From positions 1-22,484 of IMG/VR virus record IMGVR_UViG_3300044675_004997: 22,484 nt of DNA. One strand, written 5' to 3'. The notes under the pieces were generated by a model that did not search any database, was not told where the DNA came from, and saw only the letters and a list, made by a program, of their open reading frames with translations. Origin of the DNA: a virus. Made by a program: the position numbers and the translations under genes. This document shows positions 1 through 8,324 of this stretch, piece by piece (the first letter of the stretch is position 1; every line of letters begins with the position of its first letter).

Positions 1-1022
1 AACTGCGGTGATTGGAGATAACTCTGGTCAACCCCTACGGCTTCTGCTGAACTAAAACTTGCCTTTGAATTATAAAGCTGACCCCCATTTATAACATAAA
101 AAAGTCCTGCAGCCCCCGAAAACGTCCACCCGGTAAGGTTGTCCATCTTGCCCCAACTGTTGCGGATAGGCATATTAGATTTGGCTTTCTTAACGACTAC
201 ACTCTGGTGGCTAAACATCCGCCCAAAATAACCGCTCTGCCTATCTACATAAGCTTTGGTTGGTCGATTGTACGACAACTCGGTAAAAGATAAATCAGTC
301 CAATTGTAGGTCGTAATGGTGCTATTGTGCGAACTTACCTCATCTACATTACGAACAAACCAACAGCCGTTAACGTGGTCAAAGAAAACTTGGTTGTACG
401 GCTTACGGATTCGGTCTATTACTTCATAGCAATTCAGGCCTTCAAAGTCTATATCATCGCAGTAGGCCTCCCAATACTTTATCGGTGCTGCATCAAAAAT
501 ACTTCCATCATAGCATTTAGTATTGTCAATTACCTTAATCGGGAAATTATCAATGAAACCGATTTGAGCCAAACAGTTCTTTAAAACCGTTATTAGCTTA
601 ATCCTTGTTCCGGTGGTAGTGTATTTTTTGTTTTTAAGGTTTCGAAGTCCGCATTCAGCACTTAGCGTTATTGGATAACCACCGTTTCTGTCCAAATCAT
701 TAGCTTCAAACGGTGTAATGATAGCGTTTGACCTCAATGCTCCGTTTACCCTGAATTTCAGAATGTAGTCACCGTACTTTTGCTTTGAGAAATACGAACT
801 ATTAAACGTCTCGGTGGCTGACATCATTACCGTGGCCACCGTTGGCACTATTCCACCAAGATATTTTTCGGCTACATCGTTGTTGTTTTCGGTCACAAAT
901 GGTTCGGCACCTGCTTGAAGTTCAATGGTGGCGGTGGTTGTTCCTTCCTCCCAAATCTCCACACGGTGGGTTTCCTCTAATAAAGATTGGTACTCGAAAA
1001 AGAATTTTAGAAATTTTGCCAT
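1..1022 (-). CDS. Distal tail / baseplate-type structural protein, partial (3' end beyond left edge)
   Basis: The frame opens with ATG at 1022, four bases after the tape measure stop, and stays open for 340 codons to the left edge, so the C-terminus is missing. It starts MAKFLKFFFEYQSLLEE and continues as a beta-rich, aromatic- and Asn/Thr-rich sequence without signal peptide or membrane segment, as expected for a virion protein. The gene straight after the tape measure in siphoviruses usually encodes the distal tail (Dit) or tail-associated protein at the tail tip. I assign it by position and general composition, not by a diagnostic motif. It could also be a Tal-like hub protein. It belongs to the same minus-strand late operon as the tape measure gene. 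Confidence 0.7.
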   Translation of the reverse strand, partial: MAKFLKFFFEYQSLLEETHRVEIWEEGTTTATIELQAGAEPFVTENNNDVAEKYLGGIVPTVATVMMSATETFNSSYFSKQKYGDYILKFRVNGALRSNAIITPFEANDLDRNGGYPITLSAECGLRNLKNKKYTTTGTRIKLITVLKNCLAQIGFIDNFPIKVIDNTKCYDGSIFDAAPIKYWEAYCDDIDFEGLNCYEVIDRIRKPYNQVFFDHVNGCWFVRNVDEVSSHNSTITTYNWTDLSFTELSYNRPTKAYVDRQSGYFGRMFSHQSVVVKKAKSNMPIRNSWGKMDNLTGWTFSGAAGLFYVINGGQLYNSKASFSSAEAVGVDQSYLQSPQ

Positions 1023-1026
1023 TTTA

Positions 1027-3039
1027 TCAACCGAATTTATAATTTGCTACATCAATCGCCCCTTTCAAAGCTGAACCTTGGGCTTCTAATACAACAGGAT
1101 TAAAAGTTATATTAAGACCATTTGAACCAAAGCCTGGTCCATTACTTGCACCACCACGAGTATTTCTTTGTGTTGATGCTCCAAGATTGCTATTTGCACT
1201 CATGGCCATTCCACCGCCTTTTAATGCAGCTCCAAAAGCTAACATTTTACCACCTCCTAACATTTTTGTTGTACCTGAGCCGGGCGTTGCAATATTCATT
1301 AAAAGTCCTGCGGTTAATTCGGCTGCACCTATCCTTAGCATCATATCGCCTAATGCTGCTAAGAATCCAGCAATGATTTTAGAAAAATCAAATTTGATGT
1401 CTCTATTAAAAATTGAAGCAAAACCAGTGGCCAAAGTATCACCAAGCATTCCAAAACCCTGCTGCATGTTACCACTTACTTCTGCAAAATTTTCACTTGT
1501 TATATCTCCAAAAATTGTAGATATTTTTTCCATTCCTGTTGCTACAATAGGCTGTATTCTTTGGGCTAATGCTTTGTATCTTTGTTGTATGTTTGTTGCG
1601 AATTCTTCTTCTCCAATACCGATTTGCTTTATTTTTTCCTTTGAAGTAGAATCGTTTTGTTTTGCCTTTTCAGGAGTAAATCCGTTTCGACGAATCTTTT
1701 CTGTTTGTTCTTGTAAAGCAGCGATTCTTTTACGAGTTTCTTCTGTTTCAAGCCCTAAAAGCGTCATTTCAAAAGTGTAGTCTTGAACGGCCTTATTTGC
1801 ATTCTTCATTTTAGGCTCACCGCTTTCCAACTCATTGAAAAAAGCCATGATGTCTTTACTTGCGGTTTTCATCGCAGCCACAATTTTGGCTATTGGATTT
1901 GATGTGGTTTTTTGCCATCTTGTGACTTTTTCAATAGATTTATCCATGTCACCAAATGCACTTACAGCGGTTGCCCCCATTGAAAAAGCAGCAATATTAA
2001 AAAGTACTTTTAGTTTTAAGATTTGCGTTTCTAAATCAACAAAGAAGTTTTTTACTTCTTCCCAATGTGTAAGCACATAAGCAGCGGCGGCTACTAATCC
2101 AACGGTAAAAAGGCCGATTGGTGTCATTAATCCCGTGAGTAAAACGCCAATGTTGGTAATTGCAGTAGCAATAGAACCAATTGCAATCAATGCAGGGCCT
2201 ATAAGAATTGCCAAACCGCCACCTATCAAAATGTTTGTTTTTGCGTTTTCGTCCAAGGCCAGAAATTCTTTGGATAGTTCATTTACTTTGTGAACTACTG
2301 AATTGAAAATGGGCAACATAATTGAACCTAAAGAGGTGCTGACTTCTGAAACCAAACCTTTAAATTTTCGCATTTGGTTGGCTGCTCCGTCTTGGGTTCT
2401 TACAAAATCGCCTTGAGCGTTTTTGGCTACGTCCATTATATAAGCGTATCTTAGTGACACCTTTTGGGCTTGTGTCATGTCTTCCATGTTGGTTTTGATA
2501 CCTTTCGATAATGCAAAAGCCTTTAAATTTGCTTCTGTCATAACATAACCAAGTGCCTGTAAAGACTCGGTTTCTCCTGAAAAGATACCTTTTAATGCGG
2601 TTGCAGCTACTTGCTCATTTACGTTTTTGAAAGACATCAAATTCCCTTGTAGTCCTACCAATTGTTTTGACATTTCGGCTGCACTTTTTGTAGAAAAGCC
2701 CATTGACGTAGCCATGTCCCCAAACAATGAAGCCGCTTCTAATGCCGCAGCTTGTGAAATACCGAAAGATTCTAATGAAGTTTTGGCAAAGGCCTTGACT
2801 GATGCGGAAGATTCTTTAAATGCTACATCTACCTTGTTGATGGATTCCTCCATATCAGATGCAGATTTTACCATTGTAAAACCCAAAATTGTCAAAGGAA
2901 GTGACACCGCCAATGATAAATTTTTTCCCATATCCACGGCCTTGTTGTCAAAATTTTGCAACTTGCCCATGGCAGCATCTATTTTTTTATTATACTCTGT
3001 GGTAAGTGCATCGAGGTTTACATATAACACATCAGACAT
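1027..3039 (-). CDS. Phage tail tape measure protein
   Basis: This 670-aa protein sets tail length and is threaded through the tail tube. The N-terminal third matches the PhageMin_Tail type: a segment near residues 100-180 with FGDMATSMGFSTKSAAEM, then FSGETESLQALG, then a GDFVRTQDGAANQMR stretch near 215. A strongly hydrophobic Ala/Gly/Ile-rich segment lies near residues 265-330, the membrane-active part usual in these proteins. The C-terminus is Gly/Ala/Asn-rich. By the common rule of about 0.15 nm per residue it would suit a tail near 100 nm (inference). It overlaps the end of the upstream chaperone fusion frame by 8 bases, the classic position after a G/GT gene pair. Confidence 0.93.
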   Translation of the reverse strand: MSDVLYVNLDALTTEYNKKIDAAMGKLQNFDNKAVDMGKNLSLAVSLPLTILGFTMVKSASDMEESINKVDVAFKESSASVKAFAKTSLESFGISQAAALEAASLFGDMATSMGFSTKSAAEMSKQLVGLQGNLMSFKNVNEQVAATALKGIFSGETESLQALGYVMTEANLKAFALSKGIKTNMEDMTQAQKVSLRYAYIMDVAKNAQGDFVRTQDGAANQMRKFKGLVSEVSTSLGSIMLPIFNSVVHKVNELSKEFLALDENAKTNILIGGGLAILIGPALIAIGSIATAITNIGVLLTGLMTPIGLFTVGLVAAAAYVLTHWEEVKNFFVDLETQILKLKVLFNIAAFSMGATAVSAFGDMDKSIEKVTRWQKTTSNPIAKIVAAMKTASKDIMAFFNELESGEPKMKNANKAVQDYTFEMTLLGLETEETRKRIAALQEQTEKIRRNGFTPEKAKQNDSTSKEKIKQIGIGEEEFATNIQQRYKALAQRIQPIVATGMEKISTIFGDITSENFAEVSGNMQQGFGMLGDTLATGFASIFNRDIKFDFSKIIAGFLAALGDMMLRIGAAELTAGLLMNIATPGSGTTKMLGGGKMLAFGAALKGGGMAMSANSNLGASTQRNTRGGASNGPGFGSNGLNITFNPVVLEAQGSALKGAIDVANYKFG

Positions 3040-3780
3040 GGCTCTCTAATTTAAACGTGCTTTGAAATATTCCCTTGTAATAATCGTCTGGGAGGTTCTG
3101 TTTTTTTCTTTCTTCGATGTATTGCTCGAAGGATATTTCTCTAAACTCCTTGTCCATCTCTAACGGCCAAAAATCTTCCTCTTTGGTCATTTTACCACCT
3201 CCGAAACTTGTGGCGAAATTATAGATTAGTGTGGCCGTTCTGCGGTGAAGAAATGCGTTTCGCTCCATTTCCTCACGTATTTTCTTGTGATACCCTTGGA
3301 TTATGTTATTGGTTTGTCGCCAATTTAAACCGTACCAGAATTCGTGAGGTCGGTATCCAAGTTCTCCGCAAAAGAGTTGTTCGAGTTCATCATCGTTGGG
3401 TTCGGGTTGTTCTTTTGGAATTCCTCTACCTTTTTTTTTACATTGTCAAGTTCAACCGTGAAATAAACTTTAATTGTTTCTCCTGCTTTGTCGAAAATGT
3501 CTTTTAGGTTGCTTTCAGTCTCGGGAACTTCTGCTGTGGTTATGGCTTCATCAAAATCAATGAAGTTTATTTCAACCGATTTACCCTCGTTTTTGCAAGC
3601 ACTCACATAAGAGTGATACAAGTACGAGATTAAGAAATTGACCTGACGAACGGCATCCTCTAAGTCCGTAACTGAAAAGAGATTACCTAACTCATGTCTT
3701 GAATCTCTATAAGCACGATTACAAAATAGTAACCGTGCCTTTAAAGTACCGTGTTTTAGTTCTATTGCTTGGTTCAACAT
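3032..3780 (-). CDS. Tail assembly chaperone GT-type fusion made by -1 ribosomal frameshift
   Basis: Residues 1-117 come from the 3325-3780 frame. Translation then slips back one base at A-AAA-AAG (3436-3430) and continues from GGT at 3430 in the -1 frame to the stop at 3032, giving about 249 aa. The -1 frame is open without a stop from the slippery run through KEQPEPNDDELEQLFCGELG and HEFWYGLNWRQTNNII to the end at LESHV. The +1 frame meets stops immediately (TAA and TAG). In lambda and many siphoviruses the long form (gpGT) is made in small amount beside gpG; both bind the tape measure protein and guide tail tube assembly but are absent from the virion. The W-x-GLNWR-type T domain between major tail protein and tape measure fits this. 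An ATG at 3268 could start a separate 78-aa product, but this would leave about 160 open bases unexplained. Confidence 0.85.
3325..3780 (-). CDS. Tail assembly chaperone, short G-type form
   Basis: A 151-aa protein starting MLNQAIELKHGTLKARLLFC, 5 bases after the major tail protein gene. It is the unshifted product of the chaperone locus and ends at TAA 3325-3327 after SGTV. The N-terminal 117 residues are shared with the frameshift product; the 34-residue tail is unique. Its middle is acidic and helical (EVPETESNLKDIFDKAGETI), as usual for G-type chaperones. Its position between major tail protein and tape measure, its length near that of lambda gpG, and the slippery site near the 3' end all agree. 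It should act in the cytoplasm on the unassembled tape measure protein. Confidence 0.87.
   Translation of the reverse strand: MLNQAIELKHGTLKARLLFCNRAYRDSRHELGNLFSVTDLEDAVRQVNFLISYLYHSYVSACKNEGKSVEINFIDFDEAITTAEVPETESNLKDIFDKAGETIKVYFTVELDNVKKKVEEFQKNNPNPTMMNSNNSFAENLDTDLTNSGTV
3430..3439 (-). promoter_or_regulatory. -1 programmed ribosomal frameshift slippery site
   Basis: On the minus strand the zero-frame codons are GTA AAA AAA AAG GTA, a run of nine A followed by G. It contains the heptamer A-AAA-AAG in the right phase, the most shift-prone heptamer known in Escherichia coli, and also A-AAA-AAA. Downstream codons run open in the -1 frame for 132 residues. I see no strong downstream stem-loop; only GGAATTCC, a loopless palindrome, follows. 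Confidence 0.85.
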
Positions 3781-3785
3781 ATCAA

Positions 3786-4259
3786 TTAAACAGTGGTTGT
3801 AACAATAGCGGAAACAGGCTGAATATTGAATGAGAATTCAATCTTGCCCATGTTTGGTGTTGGCTTTGAAAGGCTATCAACAAACCCGGTGAATGTTTGA
3901 ACGGTGTCACCAGTTGTCACTGATACCAATCTGATTTCAAAGTTTCCACCGCCTACACCATTTCCGGTAGTACCTCCGGTAGATCCTGCGGTCATTTGGA
4001 AAATTTCGTTGATTTCTTTGTAAGACAAGAAATTGGCTGATGGAGTGAAATCATCATAAGCCTTGCATGAAAGTGTGGCATCTTTTAAAGTTTTTAAATA
4101 CTTCTTTGAAGTACCCGTGTCTTTGCTCGAAACCTCTTCTTTATCGGCCGATTGCTCGATGCTTGTCTCTATTTCGTTTTGTAGTTGCTTCCACAATGGT
4201 ACGGCAGTCGTTCCCATGTTGAAGGCTATTCTTTGTACCTGACCTAATTTTTCTGGCAT
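3786..4259 (-). CDS. Major tail (tube) protein
   Basis: This 157-aa protein (start MPEKLGQVQRIAFNMG) should form the tail tube. It has the pattern of TP901-1/lambda-type major tail proteins: a short N-terminal arm, a Lys/Glu/Ser-rich exposed stretch near residues 30-60 (KYLKTLKDATLSCKA), a Gly/Thr-rich loop near 90-105 (GSTGGTTGNGVGGG), then beta strands FEIRLVSVTTGDTVQTFTGF and a closing strand IEFSFNIQPVSAIV. It sits right before the tail chaperone genes and after the tail terminator, the usual place. I saw no Ig-like extra domain. Family assignment rests on order, size and the beta-strand pattern. Confidence 0.85.
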   Translation of the reverse strand: MPEKLGQVQRIAFNMGTTAVPLWKQLQNEIETSIEQSADKEEVSSKDTGTSKKYLKTLKDATLSCKAYDDFTPSANFLSYKEINEIFQMTAGSTGGTTGNGVGGGNFEIRLVSVTTGDTVQTFTGFVDSLSKPTPNMGKIEFSFNIQPVSAIVTTTV

Positions 4260-4266
4260 TGTCGTA

Positions 4267-4695
4267 TTATTTTTGAGAAATTATAATTTCGAATTCTAAA
4301 ACCTTTCGCATGATCATTTCGGTGTCGGTTCTCATAATAGGCATATTTCTTGACCTGATGTTATGAGTAGCCAAAACCGCAAAGTCGGCACTATCAGCAA
4401 GTGCCTTTAACATTCTATTTGGACAAATAATGTCCAAAATTTCGTTTGAAATACTTACAACGGCTTCCCATGATTGAGCGTTGTCGGGTACTATGTCGTT
4501 TATGTCAATGTTTACATAATAATTTCCGTTAAAACGGTCTTTTGAACCTTCCTGCTCGTCAAATGAAGGACTAACAACTACATATCTCAAAGCGTTGCTG
4601 TTGGTGTCTTTTTCAGTGCTAAATACAGGCACCGAAATAACGCCATTCAACAAGCGATAAAACTCTGTCAATATGTAAAATGTGGCATCTTTCAA
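4267..4695 (-). CDS. Tail terminator / tail completion protein
   Basis: A 142-aa protein (MKDATFYILTEFYRLLNGVI) of the length and fold pattern of tail completion proteins (gpU/DUF3168-like): N-terminal helix, then strands with VVVSPSFDEQ and YYVNIDINDI, an SWEAVVSISNEILDII helix, and a C-terminal strand VLEFEIIISQK. Such proteins cap the tail tube and join it to the head. It overlaps the upstream gp10-like gene by 4 bases (ATGA) and precedes the major tail protein gene by 7 bases. The call is based on order and size more than on a signature. Confidence 0.75.
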   Translation of the reverse strand: MKDATFYILTEFYRLLNGVISVPVFSTEKDTNSNALRYVVVSPSFDEQEGSKDRFNGNYYVNIDINDIVPDNAQSWEAVVSISNEILDIICPNRMLKALADSADFAVLATHNIRSRNMPIMRTDTEMIMRKVLEFEIIISQK

Positions 4696-5117
4696 TTTTG
4701 CGTTTGTTTAACGTCTTCAATTATTTTCTTTTTCAAGTACTCTTTGGCTTTATAAAATGCCGGAATCAAATGTGGCCTTGCTGGAAGGTTGATTTTCTTT
4801 TTGCCTTTGCCTTTAAACTTAATCGCTATATCTTGCCACCCATTCGGAACACTTACAGAACCACCCGTGCCAAACTCCAAAAATGGTGCATAAGTTGCGT
4901 TTGCAAACATTCTGATGGTGTGCCACGATATTGGCCTGAAACCAATGTTTTGTTTGTGATGACCAAGGTCGTGAGGTGCATTGTTGGTGGCATCATTTTC
5001 ATAAACCATTCCAGCTTCCAGAATCCTTGTAGTAATAGCTTGTTTCAAAGCAATTGATTTACGGTTTTTTGTAGCCTTGAACGCTGACCAATTACTGAAT
5101 GCCCTCTGTGCTGACAT
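4692..5117 (-). CDS. HK97 gp10-like tail component
   Basis: A 141-aa protein with the hallmarks of the HK97-gp10 family: a motif YAPFLEFGTGG at residues 76-86 and a Pro/Arg motif PARPHLIPAF at 112-121, followed by a Lys-rich helix. A basic patch FKGKGKKK lies between. These proteins act at the head-tail interface or as minor tail components. It overlaps the upstream head-closure gene by 26 bases and the downstream tail terminator by 4, so expression is probably coupled. Confidence 0.85.
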   Translation of the reverse strand: MSAQRAFSNWSAFKATKNRKSIALKQAITTRILEAGMVYENDATNNAPHDLGHHKQNIGFRPISWHTIRMFANATYAPFLEFGTGGSVSVPNGWQDIAIKFKGKGKKKINLPARPHLIPAFYKAKEYLKKKIIEDVKQTQN

Positions 5118-5412
5118 GATATTTTATATTTCGTTCGTCCAACTCCAATGCATTAATTTTCAAAACTCCACTTTTGTATCTGAAATAATGAGCCACCGTT
5201 AGCGTATAAGCTGGGTTAACCCATAATTCAAAGTCAAATATTTTGTTGAAAACCAACTTCCCTGTTTCATCTGTCCTTTTCAGCATCCGCTCCGAAATGT
5301 TAACCTTTACCGTTTCAAGTACCGTTTCAGCACCGTTGGATTTATTGCCACCGGCTGCATCTTTCGTTGTTGCTTGAATGCAAACTTGTACTAATTCCGG
5401 GTAAAGTCTCAT
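5092..5412 (-). CDS. Head-tail joining / head closure protein
   Basis: A 106-aa protein placed between connector and gp10-like genes, where phage head closure proteins (SPP1 gp16-like, Phage_H_T_join) normally sit. It has the usual mostly beta pattern: VQVCIQATTKDA, VNISERMLKRT, FDFELWVNP, and a late strand pair YFRYKSGVLKINALELDERN that resembles the family's C-terminal section. No single diagnostic residue is visible, so the assignment is by order, length and pattern. It probably seals the portal after DNA packaging. Confidence 0.7.
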   Translation of the reverse strand: MRLYPELVQVCIQATTKDAAGGNKSNGAETVLETVKVNISERMLKRTDETGKLVFNKIFDFELWVNPAYTLTVAHYFRYKSGVLKINALELDERNIKYHVSTEGIQ

Positions 5413-5415
5413 TTC

Positions 5416-5640
5416 TTAGTTTTCTTTGAGTTTCACAAACCCACGGTTGATTAAATCTTCCTCGGCAATGGCTTTTTCTAACAATTCCACATCAACGCTC
5501 AGGTGGCTTCCAAACCCTATTCCTTGCGATGCAAAAGGAGTTAAGATAACATAAGGACAATCGGCATCTTGTGGAGATACTAAGCCCTTGTTTTGTGGTG
5601 CCACTTTGAGCGTTTTGTTTTTGACTTCGTCTTTTTGCAT
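5416..5640 (-). CDS. Small hypothetical head-tail region protein (74 aa)
   Basis: I do not recognise this protein. It is 74 aa, hydrophilic, and has the C-terminal pattern VELLEKAIAEEDLINRGFVK, in which a helix is followed by 'L-x-x-x-G-F-V', also seen in the 51-aa protein after the capsid gene (LVEQGFIEE). It is tightly packed: 1 base after the connector gene and 3 bases before the head closure gene. It may be a minor head or head-decoration accessory. Confidence 0.65.
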   Translation of the reverse strand: MQKDEVKNKTLKVAPQNKGLVSPQDADCPYVILTPFASQGIGFGSHLSVDVELLEKAIAEEDLINRGFVKLKEN

Positions 5641-5641
5641 T

Positions 5642-6163
5642 TTAGTAAAATCTAAAGATTTTCACATTCTTTAAAACCAACATACCCATGTCGGCAGTTG
5701 GGTTGCTAAACACCTCGGCCGCTATTCTGGCAATGGCCAGCTTTTGGGTCTCGGTGATTGTTAACTTTGAGGTTGTGTATGTGAGTTTGACACCATCGGG
5801 AAAATCCCCAACAAGACGATAAATCCTACCGTTATTGACCAACTGATAATCGGCAACCGGATAATCAACCCCTTCAAGGTCTTTTACTGTTACGTTTGTT
5901 TCAGCTTTTATTGGGCAATACGGCAGGATTTCGTCATCAAAAAATGATTGCCAAATCACACTAACCTCCCTCTCGGTTATTAGTGTCGTTTCGGTTATCC
6001 GCTCAACTTCCGAAATTACAGATTTGCAGATGTGGTCTAAATTGGTATCGTGTGTATTAAATCCAATATTAAGCACGTTTTTAACATCAGCAGCAACTAC
6101 CTGAGCCGTTCCGAATGTTTCGTTACTCAATACGATTGTCCTTCCCAAATTTAGACGCTCCAT
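5642..6163 (-). CDS. HK97 gp6-like head-tail connector
   Basis: A 173-aa protein with a helical segment LDHICKSVISEVERITETTL near residues 42-61, followed by strands and a late helix TETQKLAIARIAAEVFSNPT. This is the pattern of gp6-like adaptor proteins that form a ring under the portal (Phage_connect_1). The N-terminus is about 40 residues longer than in many relatives. Its ATG overlaps the stop of the upstream 51-aa gene as TAATG. The C-terminus ends LKNVKIFRFY. Confidence 0.78.
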   Translation of the reverse strand: MERLNLGRTIVLSNETFGTAQVVAADVKNVLNIGFNTHDTNLDHICKSVISEVERITETTLITEREVSVIWQSFFDDEILPYCPIKAETNVTVKDLEGVDYPVADYQLVNNGRIYRLVGDFPDGVKLTYTTSKLTITETQKLAIARIAAEVFSNPTADMGMLVLKNVKIFRFY

Positions 6164-6318
6164 TACTTCTCTGTTTTTTCTTTGGTTTTTGTGTCTTTTT
6201 TCTCTTCTATGAAACCTTGCTCTACCAGTTCAGCTTGGTATTGGGTAGGCACATTTGTTAAAATTGTGCCTACCTCTATTCCGCAAAAAGATTTTTTCAC
6301 TCTAAATGGCTTTTCCAT
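6163..6318 (-). CDS. Small hypothetical protein (51 aa) between capsid and connector genes
   Basis: ATG at 6318 opens a 51-codon frame that ends TAA at 6163-6165, sharing TAATG with the connector start, and begins 4 bases after the capsid stop. The protein starts MEKPFRVKKSFCGIEVGTIL and carries AELVEQGFIEEKK before a Lys/Glu/Thr-rich tail. Small proteins with this 'G-x-V/I ... A-x-L-V-x-x-G' pattern are common next to HK97-type capsid genes; their job is unknown to me. The tight spacing on both sides makes it very likely real. Confidence 0.75.
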   Translation of the reverse strand: MEKPFRVKKSFCGIEVGTILTNVPTQYQAELVEQGFIEEKKDTKTKEKTEK

Positions 6319-6322
6319 GTTC

Positions 6323-7588
6323 TTACGCTTGTAATGCAGTAATTGCAGTCGAGAATGTACCTTTCACAAACGCTGGAATCTCTGGAGTTTTCAAACGAGA
6401 AATGGCTCTCAATGATCCTGCAATGGTCAAGTAGTCTTTCAACACATCGTCCTCGTTTTGGTCGTATGTTTGGATTGAAAGGTTACGATACACAAACAAA
6501 CCGTACTTCGTGAAGTCTCCCATCAAGAAGTTTCCTGCAGCCATGTTGTCGTCTTCAACGATTGGAATGCCGTTAACATCAAAGCCTGTATTTGACAAAT
6601 ACAAAGGCATGATGTATTGACCTGTTGAATCTTTTAAAGTTTTTAACTTAGTTACATCAACCGGGTTCATCAATACCGCATTTGGTCTGAATGAACCTTT
6701 GCCAGCAACTCTTACTTGTAGGTAAGCGTGTTCCAAAACGTCTCTCATCGTTACGCCTGTTAGCGTACCAACGCCTGTTTGTTTTGCGAATGCCGGTGCT
6801 TGAGTATAAACACCATTGTGGTTTTCTCCGGTGTTGTTGCCCAAAAGGATTTGAGTTCCCAACTGAATCAAGAAATCTTCTGACATTTCAGCAATGGTTT
6901 CAGTCAATGCGAAAGGCAAATCACCGTCCAAATGCTCTTTTGAAATCTTAGAATAACCAGTGGTTTTCTTAGCCACCGCTTGTTCCTTATCCCATTTGTA
7001 CGAAACCTGATTGAATTTAACGCCCTCAGCCGTTTGACCAATTCCGCCTTCTGTCAAGGTTTTGATTACCCACTTCAATATTTCGTTGTTGGTTGTTCCT
7101 GTTCTGATGAAATCCAAAACCGTTGGCTTTGCTTTTGGTGCCTTAGCTATTCCAGATTCCACGTTTGCGAAAATATCCAACAAGCCCGCTGTTGCAGAAT
7201 AACCTGTTGTCATATCAGAAACCGCCTTTACATCAATGTTTTCAAAAGACATTTTCTGTCCTGATTTGATGTTTGGAATGTTTTCATCTGTGAAAACCTG
7301 AGATTTCAATGCGTGCATCAATCCGCCTTTTTGCTTTTGGCCTTCGCCTTGCTCCATTCTACCCTCCAAGCGGTCTAACTGACCTTTGGCTGCTTCGAGT
7401 GCTGATGCAGTCTTGGTTAAGTCCGCTTGCATATCGTTTAAAGACTTGGTGTCGGCCTTGTCTTTTACCATTGCTTCAAACTCTCCTTTTTGCTTTTCAA
7501 GTTGCGAGTTCAACTCTTTAAACTGCTCCTTTATTGGTGCGATTGCTTCCTCTGCAGCCGCTTTGATGTCTTTTACTTCGATTGACAT
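6323..7588 (-). CDS. HK97-type major capsid protein
   Basis: A 421-aa capsid protein of the HK97 fold. Residues 1-90 form a charged coiled coil (KEQFKELNSQLEKQKGEFEA, LEAAKGQLDRLEGRMEQ), which fits the delta/scaffold domain that the neighbouring protease removes. The rest carries typical elements: a substrate-like EILKWVIKTL strand near residue 168, FNQVSYKWDKEQAV near 192, the spine helix ALTETIAEMSEDFLIQLG, NAVLMNPVDVTKLKTLKD near 305, and a C-terminal LKDYLTIAGSLRAISRLKTP. It directly follows the prohead protease gene with an 18-base gap, the usual pair. Confidence 0.93.
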   Translation of the reverse strand: MSIEVKDIKAAAEEAIAPIKEQFKELNSQLEKQKGEFEAMVKDKADTKSLNDMQADLTKTASALEAAKGQLDRLEGRMEQGEGQKQKGGLMHALKSQVFTDENIPNIKSGQKMSFENIDVKAVSDMTTGYSATAGLLDIFANVESGIAKAPKAKPTVLDFIRTGTTNNEILKWVIKTLTEGGIGQTAEGVKFNQVSYKWDKEQAVAKKTTGYSKISKEHLDGDLPFALTETIAEMSEDFLIQLGTQILLGNNTGENHNGVYTQAPAFAKQTGVGTLTGVTMRDVLEHAYLQVRVAGKGSFRPNAVLMNPVDVTKLKTLKDSTGQYIMPLYLSNTGFDVNGIPIVEDDNMAAGNFLMGDFTKYGLFVYRNLSIQTYDQNEDDVLKDYLTIAGSLRAISRLKTPEIPAFVKGTFSTAITALQA

Positions 7589-7606
7589 TGTAATGATGTT
7601 TTGTGA

Positions 7607-8296
7607 TTAAAATTTAAAACCATTTTTGAATGCCTGACTTATATCTTCTAACTTCGGCTGAGTGGTGGCGTGCTTTTGCTCCGACTCAGTGATTTTGCTT
7701 TGAATGATCTCCGAAACGGCATCGTATTTCGGAAGTATAATTTCTTTGAATGTTTCGTCTGTGTAGGTGCCGGAAGTAATGGCTTTCTCTAAGGCATCCA
7801 TTAATTGCAAAAGGTCTGATTCTGACTTTACGCCTACGATTGGCGTATATTCGTTGGCCGCCCAAAATTGAAGCCCTGAGCCTTCGTACAGGTGGATTTC
7901 TTTTAGGTAAGTGGTTTTCATTTCCTCATTGCGTTCCCATTGCATTACCCGGTATCCGATTGAATGCTCGGTAATGATACCGTCTTCCACCATTTTGAGA
8001 TAATCAACTCCAAGCGTATGTGTTCCAACTTTGGCCTCATAGTATAGCCCGAAATCATCCTCTTTGAGCATTAAGAATTTACCAACACCTTTGCGTGGGT
8101 CGTGGTCTTGCAGATATTTGATTCGATTCTTTGCAGATGGTCCGTTTTCCATTATGGATTTCTGGAAACAGCCTTTAATAGTAATATCGTTGTCCGAATC
8201 TTTGACATTATATGCATTTAGATACCCGGTAACTATGCCCTCTTTTACAGATGCATCCTTAAACCCGCCTGAAAATCCTTTAGTCAACGTAATCAT
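7607..8296 (-). CDS. Prohead protease (peptidase S78/U35)
   Basis: A 229-aa HK97-type prohead protease that cuts the scaffold domain from capsid subunits during maturation. The expected catalytic signatures are visible: His65 in YLQDHDPRKGVG and Ser112 in ITEHSIGYRV, preceded by GYLNAYNVKDSDND near residue 24. The C-terminal 60 residues are charged and probably lost by self-cleavage. It is the first gene of the left structural block, facing away from the plus-strand island at 8429, so it must have its own promoter in 8297-8428 or depend on read-through from the portal block across the antisense island. Confidence 0.92.
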   Translation of the reverse strand: MITLTKGFSGGFKDASVKEGIVTGYLNAYNVKDSDNDITIKGCFQKSIMENGPSAKNRIKYLQDHDPRKGVGKFLMLKEDDFGLYYEAKVGTHTLGVDYLKMVEDGIITEHSIGYRVMQWERNEEMKTTYLKEIHLYEGSGLQFWAANEYTPIVGVKSESDLLQLMDALEKAITSGTYTDETFKEIILPKYDAVSEIIQSKITESEQKHATTQPKLEDISQAFKNGFKF

Positions 8297-8324
8297 ACCA
8301 CCTATTTTTATACAAAAAAAAACT

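Noticed and set aside
1187-1780. Long plus-strand frame inside the tape measure gene
   Set aside because: It is antisense to a well supported protein, has a Pro/Ser/Ile-rich shadow composition and no domain signal.
3032-3268. A separate 78-aa gene starting at ATG 3268
   Set aside because: The same frame is open without a stop back to the slippery A run at 3430, and the residues in between look like a tail chaperone T domain, so a frameshift fusion explains it better.
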